Of a stretch of 64,000 nt of DNA, positions 37,401 through 45,844 are shown one piece after another (the first letter of the stretch is position 1; every line of letters begins with the position of its first letter). Made by a program: the position numbers and the translations under genes. The DNA lies in NCBI GenBank assembly GCA_038380795.1, contig CM076267.1, forward strand, positions 15,049,501-15,113,500, given 5' to 3'. The DNA comes from Pyrocephalus nanus. Taxonomy: Eukaryota > Chordata > Aves > Passeriformes > Tyrannidae. The notes beneath the pieces were generated by a model that saw nothing but the letters and a program-made list of their open reading frames with translations, ran no database searches and had not been told where the DNA came from.

Positions 37401-38062
37401 GCGGGAGAAAAGATGAAAAAGTAACCGGGAAGGCAGAAAAGCAAGCGGGGGCATGGAAGAGCATCTGGGAAGATGGAAAAGCAGCCGCGGGGGCAGGGAA
37501 GAGCAGCCAGTGGGAGGGAGCAGAAAAGCAAGCGGAAAGATGGAAAGGGAGCCGGAAAGACGGAAAAGCAAGCGGAGGGTCATGGAAGAGCACCCGGAAC
37601 GAGGGAAAACGCAGCCGGGAGCTTGCGGTGGGGTGGAAAAAGCCGGCGGAGAGACGGAAAAGGTGGAAAAGGCGCCGGCAAGGCAGAGAAGCATCCGGGA
37701 AGGCTGCGAATGGAGGAGCGGGGTCACTCACCAGCCTTGGCTTGCTCGCGGTAGCTCTTCTCGCTGAGGCAGACGGCGGTGCCGTGGAGGAGGGCGTGCA
37801 GCGGCTTCTCCTCGCCCTGGCGCGGGAGGCAGCGCAGCCCGCGGGCGCAGCGCTCGGTGTAGACGCCGCAGGGCTGCCCGGCGGGCAGGGCGCAGGTGAG
37901 GCAGCAGCCGCAGCCCGGCTCCTTCACCAGCTCGCAGCCCAGCGGCGGCGGCGGGCAGAGCGACAGCGCTTTGGCATCGCAGGGCTCGCACTGCACGAAG
38001 GAGCCCAGGCACCGCGACAGCCCCGGGCAGGCGCCCAGCAGCACCAGAAGCCGCAGCAGCAT
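19361..38062 (-). CDS. IGFBP5: Insulin-like growth factor binding protein 5 (complete, 4 exons)
   Basis: A secreted IGF-I/IGF-II-binding protein that also binds extracellular matrix and heparin. The coding sequence joins 38062-37732, 20410-20184, 20005-19886 and 19492-19361 on the - strand: 810 nt, 269 residues, close to the 272 of human IGFBP5. A hydrophobic signal peptide (MLLRLLVLLGACPGL) precedes mature LGSFVQCEPC. Exon 1 has all 12 N-domain cysteines, including the GCGCC motif. Exon 2 is the linker with REHEEPTTSEM. Exons 3-4 form the thyroglobulin type-1 domain with six cysteines and CWCVDKYGMKLPG. The basic segment RKGFYKRKQ/CKPSRGRKR, for heparin and matrix binding and nuclear import, crosses the exon 3/4 junction. 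The protein ends in DSSNVE. Start chosen because the ATG at 38062-38060 directly precedes the signal peptide and has G at -3. All introns are GT/AG. No disruption was seen. Confidence 0.98.
19493..19885 (-). other. IGFBP5: IGFBP5 intron 3
   Basis: This 393-bp intron has a GTAAG donor after exon 3 and a CAG acceptor. Nothing else is recognisable in it. Confidence 0.93.
19886..20005 (-). CDS. IGFBP5: IGFBP5 exon 3
   Basis: 120 bp, 40 codons, phase 0 at both ends. It encodes GPCRRHMEASLQELK and then YLPNCDRKG-type sequence (here HLPNCDRKGFYKRKQ), the first part of the thyroglobulin type-1 domain and of the basic cluster. The spacing of its two cysteines equals that of the homologous IGFBP2 exon 3 class. 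Confidence 0.97.
20006..20183 (-). other. IGFBP5: IGFBP5 intron 2
   Basis: This 178-bp intron starts with GTGGGT after exon 2 and ends in TTGCAG before exon 3. It is unusually short beside the 17-kb intron 1. No other feature is seen. Confidence 0.93.
20184..20410 (-). CDS. IGFBP5: IGFBP5 exon 2 (linker domain)
   Basis: 227 bp. It completes the codon split at the end of exon 1 and closes in phase 0. It encodes the linker: ERESREHEEPTTSEM, then SELKAEALKKDRRKKL and AENTAHPRV. These segments are strongly conserved in vertebrate IGFBP5 and separate it from other IGFBPs. The acceptor is CTCTTCCAG and the donor GTGGGT. Confidence 0.97.
25208..25260. repeat. Short tandem repeat, about 20-bp unit x 2.7
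   Basis: The unit CAGGGAAGGGATAATGCAG occurs twice, nearly identical. A third, diverged and partial copy (TAGGGAAGAGATGCA) follows. It is a small local duplication inside IGFBP5 intron 1 with no evident function. Confidence 0.8.
33342..33366. repeat. Short (GCAC)n-type microsatellite
   Basis: CATGCACGCACGCACGCAAGCACA forms about five imperfect GCAC units in IGFBP5 intron 1. No function is implied. Confidence 0.6.
34080..34094. repeat. C homopolymer (about 15)
   Basis: An uninterrupted run of about 15 C in IGFBP5 intron 1. It is a likely length-variable and error-prone site. Confidence 0.85.
36978..37705. repeat. IGFBP5: Diverged minisatellite, GATGGAAAAGCAGCCGGGAA-type units
   Basis: About 730 bp of + strand purine-rich DNA in which words such as AGATGGAAAAGCAGC, CATGGAAGAGCA and GGCAGAAAAGCA recur some 20-25 times at irregular spacing of roughly 20-40 bp. 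Units are strongly diverged. Those near exon 1 (right end) are richer in CpG and GC than those at the left end. The array ends within about 25 bp of the IGFBP5 exon 1 donor. It keeps a - strand frame open for about 300 codons. That frame is compositionally biased (P, F, S, L) and is not a gene. Confidence 0.8.
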
Positions 38063-38130
38063 CGCGGCGGGGATGCTGCGGGACGGGGTGCGGGGAGCTG
38101 CCGGGGGTGGGCGGCGCTGGCTTTCCGCTT
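37330..38130. promoter_or_regulatory. IGFBP5: CpG-rich segment over IGFBP5 exon 1
   Basis: CpG density rises sharply from about 37.33 kb, peaks over exon 1 coding sequence (37732-38062) and ends at the A-rich leader near 38.15 kb. It qualifies by eye as a CpG island covering the 3' half of the 5' UTR, exon 1 and the start of intron 1. Boundaries are estimates. Confidence 0.65.
37732..38062 (-). CDS. IGFBP5: IGFBP5 exon 1, coding part (signal peptide and IGF-binding domain)
   Basis: 331 nt from the ATG at 38062-38060 to the GTGAGT donor. It ends after the first base of a codon (phase 1). It encodes the signal peptide, the LGSFVQCEPCD start of the mature protein, the GCELVKEPGCGCC segment and RCLPRQGEEKPLHALL. 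Twelve cysteines are present, as in the family. The frame upstream of the ATG stays open, but no in-frame ATG is seen there, so the start is secure. Confidence 0.97.
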
Positions 38131-38538
38131 GCCCCTTCTGGGGCAAGAAAACAAAAAAGAAAAAAAAAAGAAAAAAGAAAGAAAAAAGAAAATTTAAAAA
38201 ATAAAATTCAAAAAGGAAAGCGCAACCCCTGCTTGCAGGCGTCCCACTCTGAGGTTTATTCTCGGGGTGCGAGACCCTCCCGCTTTTCTTTTGGCGTTAG
38301 GAGAGTGGGGGCGTCTAGGTTTGATTTTTGTCTTTTTTTTTTTTTTTTTTTCTTCTCCTTTCAGCTTTTTCTAGCTTCGGAAGGGGGAATTCGCACCGCG
38401 ATCCGCGGGAGCGCAAAAAGAGAGGGGGGAGGGAAGGAGGGGGGAAAGGGAGCGAAGCCTGCAGGGGTTGCACAGCCTACAGGTTGCAGGGGGAGGAGTG
38501 GGGGAGCAGGGGGGTTTGGGGAGGTGGGACGGCGATTT

Positions 38539-38544
38539 CACACA

Positions 38545-38581
<37 letters not shown>
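38539..38581. repeat. IGFBP5: (CA)n microsatellite in the IGFBP5 leader
   Basis: About 20 CA units with a CGCG interruption near the left end. On the IGFBP5 strand it reads (TG)n and would be (UG)n in the 5' UTR if the predicted TSS is right. Confidence 0.92.
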
Positions 38582-38584
<3 letters not shown>

Positions 38585-38651
38585 TCCCAAAGGACTGGAA
38601 GGAGGCAGGTTGAGAAGGGAGCAAAGTTCCTTGAAAACCAGTGTCCTGCTA

Positions 38652-38660
38652 TTATTGCAT
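38652..38660 (-). promoter_or_regulatory. IGFBP5: Two-codon upstream ORF (ATG CAA TAA) in the IGFBP5 5' UTR
   Basis: I find only one ATG on the - strand between the predicted TSS (about 39065) and the IGFBP5 start. It is followed by one codon and a stop. It lies about 600 nt upstream of the real start, so reinitiation would be possible. A minimal uORF can damp translation; that effect is inference. Confidence 0.45.
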
Positions 38661-39090
38661 CAAAGCAGTCAAGAGGGCAAAAAAACCCCCAACAACGCAG
38701 GAGAAGGAAGAGGGGATGCAAAGCTCCCGTTCCCTCTCTCTTCTTCTGCAGAAGGAGAAAAAGTCTCTCCCGACGCAGCGAGCTGCTGGGAAGCTTGGTA
38801 TGAAGCAAAGTTGTGTTTCGATCGGCTCTGTTCAACTCTCCCGCTTTCCTCTTCCAAGATTTGCAAAGGAAAAAGAAAAAAAAAAGACCAAAAGAGTAAA
38901 AAAAAGAAAAAAAAAACTTTTCTGCAAAGTTGGAGTGTTTTGTTGCAAAGTCTGCAGAGGAGCGGTAAAAAATCAGGGGGAAGGGGAAAAAAAAGAAAAG
39001 AGAGGAAAAAAAATCCACTTTGTAGATCTCCCAACACTTTTCCCCTGGAGAAGTTTCTAAAGAGACTGAATACTGCAGAACAGGCTGTCT

Positions 39091-39098
39091 TTTAAATA
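39091..39098 (-). promoter_or_regulatory. IGFBP5: TATA-like box of the IGFBP5 promoter
   Basis: On the - strand the sequence reads GTCTATTTAAAAGACAGCC; TATTTAAA is a good TATA variant. Mammalian IGFBP5 has a TATA-containing proximal promoter and a long 5' UTR, so both position and type fit. The predicted start is about 39065. A CCAAT word lies about 45 bp upstream. Confidence 0.65.
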
Positions 39099-39143
39099 GA
39101 CTGCCTCTGGCTGCCTGCCAGCCCCTCGCTGCAATTTGAGATC

Positions 39144-39148
39144 CCAAT
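39144..39148 (+). promoter_or_regulatory. IGFBP5: CCAAT box (inverted) in the IGFBP5 proximal promoter
   Basis: CCAAT on the + strand, inverted relative to the gene, lies about 50 bp upstream of the TATA-like box and about 80 bp from the predicted TSS. That is a usual distance for an NF-Y site. Position supports it; binding is untested. Confidence 0.4.
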
Positions 39149-39288
39149 GACACCTCAGCTTGACTAGGTGCCAGCAGCGAGGGCCCTATCAGTGCGCTCT
39201 CGGGCCGTGGGGGTGGGGTGCGCAGCTCCTGACTTCTGGGCTTCAAACCCCGGGCAGTGATCAAGGATAATATTATGAGGAGAGACAA

Positions 39289-39311
39289 GGGGAGGGGGAG
39301 GGGTAAGGGGG
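39289..39311 (+). other. G-quadruplex-type motif upstream of the IGFBP5 promoter
   Basis: Four G-runs of 4, 5, 4 and 5 separated by loops of 1, 1 and 3 bases fit the simple quadruplex pattern. It lies about 190 bp upstream of the TATA-like box. The G-rich strand is the template strand of IGFBP5. Confidence 0.6.
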
Positions 39312-41664
39312 TAGCCGACGATCGGGGTGCGGGGAAAGTTCAGACCTTCACGGGTTAAAGGGGGGGAAAAAAAAGGCAAAGTGGTTGCCATTGGGTTGCA
39401 GGGCGGCCTGGGCTGCAGGGAGTCTGGATGGGAGAGGTCAGGGCTCTGAGTTTGGGGAGGAAGTAGGGAACTGAGTTAGCAGGGCCTGATCCTGCGTGCT
39501 GTCTCCTTTGCTGGGGGGGCAAGGACCCCAATCTGCTGCCTGGGTAGCTGGAAGGTTGGGGACCCTCTGAGTGGGAGCCAGTGTGCACAGCACCCACCAG
39601 CTCCAAAGGTGAGCGCAGGAGGGAGATGGCTGGGTGCCTGCCAGGGAGCTACTCTCGAGCCTTTGTGTGTGCAGGGTGCCCGGCTCTCCTCTCCTGTCCC
39701 TTTGCCCCTGGGCTAGGTTTAAAAACGCAGTGAGGCTTTGCCCAGTGCCAGGGTGCACCCCTGAAACCCCCAATCAGCAAGGGTTAACGTGGCTGGACAG
39801 TAAGCAAGAGGGAGGGCTGGGTTGCTTATAAGAGCTGTGTTAGATTCCTCTTTGGAAAAGTTCGCTGTTGCTTAGGGCATGCCAGAAAACAAGGGGAATT
39901 TTGCCATGTGAAGTCCAATTTGCACGTTTTAGCTCATTCTTCTTCTGCCTCTTGCACTGCACAAAATGGGGAGGAAGAAGAAAGAAGGAAACGACAGCAA
40001 CAAAAAAAGCACTTTGCAGCGCTCATCCCCTGTCCTGGGCAGCTTGGGGTTTGTTGTCTTTTGTTCTACCACCGCTGCATTCCTCAGGGTTACAGTTCTC
40101 CCGGCCCTGGTCCCTCTCACTTGCCTGCCTTAGTTGTCATTCATCGCTAGGAGCGGGGAAGCTGGAAGCGTGGGGAAGGGAATCTCCAGCACTGGGGTGT
40201 GCAGCCCCGCGGCCGCCCCGGCAGCTCTGCTCAGGGGTTACACCTGGAGCAGGGGTACGAGCTGAACCCAGCTGAGCCAAGGGTGGGAGTCCGCTCAGAA
40301 GAGCAAGCACAGGGGCATCTACCAGGGCAGTGGGAAATTCAAAGGGATCAGCCTGTTCTGGGTGAGGTTTACATGCGAATCAAGTCAACCCCCCATCCAC
40401 ATAGGCACGCACTCCTCCAAAGCTTCATATTCCCCAGGTTTCTTTTTAGATCAGTCATCTGTGCAGCTGCATTGCATGGATTTTGCCACTAGAATGCACC
40501 CTTATCTATGGTAAGAGAACGGATGGTTGCTTAAAAGCATTAACTCCTTCTTCTCCAAAATTTCCATGCTTAAGGCTTTTGTTTCACCTCTCAGGTGTTC
40601 CTTGTTTTACTGTCTTTCTACTCTAGTAGTAAAGATCAAATCCCTTCTGTTCTTACCCCTTGCCCTTCAAAAAACAAGGCCACATTTCTAAGCTTGGTTG
40701 TATGGGGGTTTTTTTGTTTTCGTTCTACCAAGAGTTTTTCCAGAGATTTTATTGAATACTAACTGAATCTCTGCTTAGATCACAGTTAACTGCAAAAAAA
40801 TAGGCACCTTTAACGTAAGAAAAGCACCCCCCAGGGATTTTATCTATAAGTGTTTTTAAATGGTTTCTCTAGTTGACACTTAGGACTTTTACAGCACATT
40901 AATTGCATCCTGCCTCTGTTTTTTATGAGAATCTGCCACTGGTCTGAATGGGTGCTTTGCAGAAAATAGCACCAGGCAGAGAGCAAGCGAGCACTGTTCA
41001 CCTGGAGGTCTGGATGCACTTTGTAAAACAGCTTAGGGCATGAGAGAATTTGCTTTCCTTATTCTCTCCACCACCTTGTAAGAAACAGTGTGGCCTGGAT
41101 TAATACTTGGTACAGAGACAGCAAGAGTACCAGAGGGGTGGAGGAGAGGTTTCACTCCCACTCCAACCTGCGAGACGCAAAATGGTGAGGCGTGTAGAGA
41201 ACTGCCTCCATCAAGCCCAGCTGCAAGCCCTGGCATGGAAGGCTTGGGCACGGCTGGATTGCCATGGGGCAGAGATCCTGTGAGGGATCCCGGGGAAAGC
41301 TGCTCTAATTTAGGGCTGTCCGGGAACTTTCTCTCCAGCTTTCAGGCCAAAATCCAGGTGGTATGAAGTTGTCTTGCAGCCACCCTCATTTTGTTCCTAG
41401 GCTGTTCTGCGAGGACATTCATCCACAAAAGCTCATCTGGAAACTGAGTCATATCCTCAGCCAGAAGATTACAAGATTTTAGCCATGAGATGTGCCTTGA
41501 TGGCAGATTTTCTGCCATTTTATGAAAGTAGTTTTAGCCCTAGCATCTTTGGGCCACCACCTGTGTTAAACCACTGAGCCCAGCAGTGGGATGGAGTTGC
41601 AGCTGACCCTCTGGCACGTGCTCTTCATGCTCCCCATTTTTATGGCATTTTTTGCTGACACTAA

Positions 41665-41678
41665 CCCCCCCCCCCCCC
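41665..41678. repeat. C homopolymer (14)
   Basis: An uninterrupted run of 14 C in the IGFBP5 flank. It is a likely length-variable site. Confidence 0.85.
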
Positions 41679-44600
41679 TTACCCTGGGAACATAAGACAA
41701 CCACGGAGCAGTGTGCGGCGTATGGCTGATCGTGAGCTGTAGGAGAGCCTGCAGCTAACAAAGATCACATTTCTCCTGGCTTGTGCTCTTCCAGTGGAGA
41801 TCACAATCATGTTTTATGTTTATAAGACATGCTTTCTTGTTTCGAGGGAGTGAACAGAGAGTGTTCAGAGGAAACCAAGGTTTCTATTAATGTCTTCTAG
41901 TGTATTTCATTGCTATAGGCTCTAAGTGTTACATATGGCTCTGCTGCAAAAGAGAAATAATTATTTGGAAAGCAGTTACTGTTCTTAACATCTCAGATAT
42001 GTCACACTTCATTATGATGCTTTCTATAATGTGCAAAAGCACTGACTTTCCTGGATATCATAAAGAGGATGGAACACATACTTTTATCAGTTTGGGCTAA
42101 TCTGTGTTTTGGAGGCACTTAGAACATCAAAAAAGTTCAGGCAATCTTGAAAGTTTAAGAGCTGAATCACAGATACAAGAGTGAGATATTTTTTTTCTTC
42201 TCCATTCAGAACCACATTCCAGTTTTTGCACATCTGAAACACATTAGCAAAATAATTCATTTACAGGAGAATGTATGATTTTTTTCATGAGCAAGTATTA
42301 AACCCCACAAAACAGTTGAGAAGTCAGGTGCCTGAAGCATCGCTCTGAAAAAAAAAAAAAAAGCCAGTACTTCAATTCTTGGAGGAAAAAATGACAATCA
42401 GCAAAAGTGGAACTTATGGGACAAGTCTGAGACAGAAGTGCAGAAAGGAGAGATGAGCAACAGCAGGAGGTACAGATATCAACATGATATTTCACTTTGC
42501 ATGGAGACTACATTGAGTGTCAAAAGTAAAATGCGATTTCTTCCCAAGATATTTGTTCTTCCTTTGGACAGTGCCTTCTTGCTTGCGATGATAACCCTAA
42601 CAAGTTTTCACAGCTTCATGCTGTGAGCCCCTTTCCAACAGGATCCATCAGCCCATCCTGCAGCAGTGGATGTAGTAGAGCTAGCGAGGGCTAGGTGGCA
42701 TACTGAATACATTGGAGAGTCACCTCCAAGGACTTCCTTCCACATCCAGCAAGGGCTAGGCTGAATGAAATTATCTCTTTGCAAGCAGCTTTCTGTGTCA
42801 TTAAAAAAACAAAGCAACCGATGCTTCCAGTGAAGACAGCATCAATGTTTTGCTTTCTAACATGCCTCATGGGGGTATCAATTTTAAACCACATGTAGAA
42901 ATGGAGTCTCCCCCCACTAGATCAGTGCCTGGGTGTTCTGCAGGGCTGTGTTGGCTCTGTTTCACATTATCAGGGCTCAGCTGCCAAGATTTCCAGTGGT
43001 GAGTGGTGTCTGGGGTGCCTCCATCTCCCAGTGGAGGCACGAATCAGCTTGGGGTGCAAAGTGGGGGGATTCTTTAAGTAAGGGACATCAGATCCTGGGC
43101 ATCAGGAGGACTTTGGAGTCTTTTACAAGGACTGAAGCATAAAGGCTATGCTGGATGTTTAACTGATAGAGGCAGAAATAGCTCAGGGGACAAATTCCTC
43201 TTGCCTGAGCACAGATGAAATTAGTTTCTTCTGCTAACGGGGAAAAGACAGATGTTTCATCATGAGCAGACAACTGAGGTTCCCCTTTGCACCTTTCTGA
43301 CAAGAGTGGAGAGCAGAGGTCATTGCATTGCTGGTGGCTCTCAAAGGACCTGAGAGGAGTCCCTGAGTGTGGGGCAAACAGATTAGTGTTCCTCTCTCCC
43401 TCCCTTGTGCATGCCCAACAACGAGCGGGTGCTGTGACTCTCCTGCTCCACTGGCCATGCATGGCACAGTCCTGGGCCTGTGTTATGTTCCTGCTTCCCT
43501 GGGGTATCGGGAAAGTGCAGTCTGGCTCTGGGGAGAGATGCTGGATGACTGGGGGTGAGTTGCAAAAGAAGCATCAGTCTGCCCTGTCTGCACAACAGGG
43601 CTGATGAGGCTTCTGTGTCTTGGAGGGGACAGAGTGGGCTTAAAGGGCTGCCTTTGTAAGTGGCTGGAGATCTTGTCAAGGTGCTCTGCAAGCTGGAAAT
43701 AACCCTGTGAATCGCTCACTTTCCACCTCACCTTCCCCCGCTCTGTGCTGCCCACATTGTTTTTTTGTTATTAATTGTTTTAGAGTCAGACAATGCCTCT
43801 CCTTTGGCCTCAGGCAGACGCACTGGCTGAATCACTAAAACACTTTAACACACATCTGCTGAGGCAGCAAAACCCAGTCTCTCTCTCCTTCTCTCTCTCT
43901 TTCACTGCCTCTCCAGTATCACAGTCAAAAGGTGACTGAGACACAAAGTAGATCTGAAATTGGCTGAAAAGGGAAAGTGCTCCCAGCTGAAGTGCAGAAA
44001 ACACCTGCATCTAATAAAAACAAATGAGAAACATCATCAATAACCAGGAGAAAAAAATAGTGTAAATAAAAAGAAGAGTATAAATTCAGATGGTCTCTGG
44101 GGAACTTGAACAGATGCCCTAGCCTGCTGTCTTTTGGAGGTATTGTCTAATTATTTACCTTGTAGTGCAGTAAAATACAGTAAAATACTATGTCTCTGGC
44201 ATAGACTAAGGTGCTTTAGAAACCTTTCTGTACATGTGGATGCCATGGTGATGGGTGACACAGAAATACGATAGATTCTTGCTGTGTCAGGAGAGGGGCA
44301 TCTCCTAGAAGCAGGAGTTATCCTAAGAAGGATACTCCTTTCTGCCCTTATAAGGTTTTGCATGTTTTGTTGTGAGCATGGGGATAATGATTTAGGGTAG
44401 AAAATATGCTCAGAGTTGATTGATAGTCGAGAATTCCCTTACAGGATATTCTGTGTGAAAATGGGATGCCCTTTGCCTATGTGATCATGTATGTGCTGCC
44501 TGTCCCCATGAACAGCAGGAAGCAGTATTTTAGGTAGAGAAGATGACTTCTGACTGTGACCATCACTTCCCTTAAAGCCTGCTCTGTGCACGTTCATTCC

Positions 44601-45827
44601 TGAACCTTTGTATAGCGCCTGAGGAGTTGGCATGAAAATAACATCTTGAAGCCCTGCTGATTTTATTTTTCTTTTTTCATCTTTCAACCACTCTGGATTC
44701 CCTTCTGCTCTGTGCATGAGCCAAGATGGATTTGAGCTTTTCATCTCTTTTTGCATTGCCATGTACCTGGAAATGTTCTTGTCTGAATCAATATGACCAC
44801 CAGGAACACTCCAAACCCCTGTCCAAAGGGCAGGGAGGTGTAATTTTCATGGAGAGTCTCGTGTGGGTGTCTGGCTGCACCACTAACAGGAATGTGTATG
44901 GATGGTTTGGAGGCTTTCTAGGGATGAGGAGACATGACCTCTATAGCCTGATTCTGAAGAGCTCTCGGAAAGCAGCCTATCTCTTCTGTTGAGGGTGCTG
45001 CAGAGGGACATCCAAAACTACTCTGGGATCTGGGGATAACAAGTACTGGCTGTTACCATTTAAAATTCCTTATAAATAGGGAAAACTCTCTCCTGCCTGT
45101 GACCATCACACCTTGATTTTTGCAGAGCTTTCTACTGGTGGGATGCCTGTGTGCAGCTGTCTTCATTGAATACCCACAATGAGCAGTCGTATCGTTTGAA
45201 GGATGATTAAGATCCTCACCAAACTAGCCCAGGCTGCAACTTAGAGCCTCAGCTTCCCTGATGTGAAAGAAAAAGATCGTGTCTAGGTCCAATCCGAGAC
45301 ACATGCATGAAGCCTCATCCCTGAAGGTCTGCAGAGTTCTGTAAGGTTGGAAATGTATGTAGCATTTCTGGGTCTTGCTGAGACACCAGGGACAACAGGT
45401 TCTGTGATGGTGACGCAGGCTCATGCAAGACTGGATGGAGACAGACCCAAACCAGAGGGGCCTTCAAACCCTGCTTGGATAAATCCTCTTCTTAGCCGCC
45501 AGTAACTGGCCTGGATGTGGGCTCATGATTATATCCCTAAAGTAATTCCCTGGACTTCTCCTTACCCCCACTCTATAATTATTCATAGTTATTTTCTAAT
45601 GGCTGTCCTACCACTTGTTTTCTTTCTGGCTTTCTTCTTCTTCCGAGTAATGAAAACACATCAATGGCCTTTCTCCAAGAACAGTTATTAAAGCCATCAC
45701 CCCTGCCTATCCCCCCTCCCCTCATTTAAAGCCTATCAAGCTCCATTGGATTTGTGGCCAGAGTTTGCATCAAATTACTGTTTTAGGCTTGCCAAAATAA
45801 GCACAACTAGAAAGTTTGGAAACGGAT

Positions 45828-45844
45828 GGGGGGGGGGGGGGGGG
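45828..45844. repeat. G homopolymer (17)
   Basis: An uninterrupted run of 17 G between two AT-rich segments. It can form a quadruplex and is a likely sequencing or slippage hotspot. Confidence 0.88.

Larger units (their letters stand above)
20411..37731 (-). other. IGFBP5: IGFBP5 intron 1
   Basis: This 17.3-kb intron has a GTGAGT donor abutting exon 1 and a TTCCAG acceptor at exon 2. From the donor inwards it holds the purine-rich tandem array at 36978-37705, C and T homopolymer runs (34080-34094, about 33588-33602), a (CACG)n-like stretch at 33342-33366, an AT-rich TEAD/homeodomain-word segment near 30230-30470, a stop-dense AT-rich stretch with no frame of 60 or more codons at about 27.8-29.4 kb, and a short tandem triplication at 25208-25260. 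No other exon or recognisable gene is seen. A possible degraded MIR-like word (GAGGAAACTGAGGCACTG) lies at about 34678-34695. Confidence 0.9.
38063..39065 (-). other. IGFBP5: IGFBP5 5' UTR (predicted, about 1 kb)
   Basis: The region between the ATG and the transcription start expected about 25-30 bp below the TATA-like box. A long 5' UTR of several hundred nucleotides is known for mammalian IGFBP5. Here it holds A/U tracts (an A-tract opposite the T-run at about 38331-38351), a (UG)n repeat opposite 38539-38581, and one upstream ATG at 38660. The TSS is inferred from the TATA-like word, not measured. An intron within the 5' UTR cannot be excluded. Confidence 0.55.

Noticed and set aside
36811..37731. 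A 306-codon - strand open frame ending at IGFBP5 exon 1
   Set aside because: It is kept open by the purine-rich minisatellite. Composition is P/F/S/L only, with no conserved motif, and it lies in intron 1.
38063..38146. An N-terminal extension of IGFBP5 by 28 codons
   Set aside because: The upstream codon at 38146 is TTG. The first ATG in frame is at 38062 and directly precedes the signal peptide.
38669..39037. A 122-codon frame that would be a long uORF in the IGFBP5 leader
   Set aside because: Its first codon is GTG, not ATG, and its content is homopolymeric. No ATG uORF of this length exists in the leader.
38371..39288. A 305-codon - strand frame across the IGFBP5 leader
   Set aside because: It begins upstream of the predicted TSS, reads through the CA repeat as alternating C/V and has F/K-rich low-complexity segments. 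It is a chance frame.
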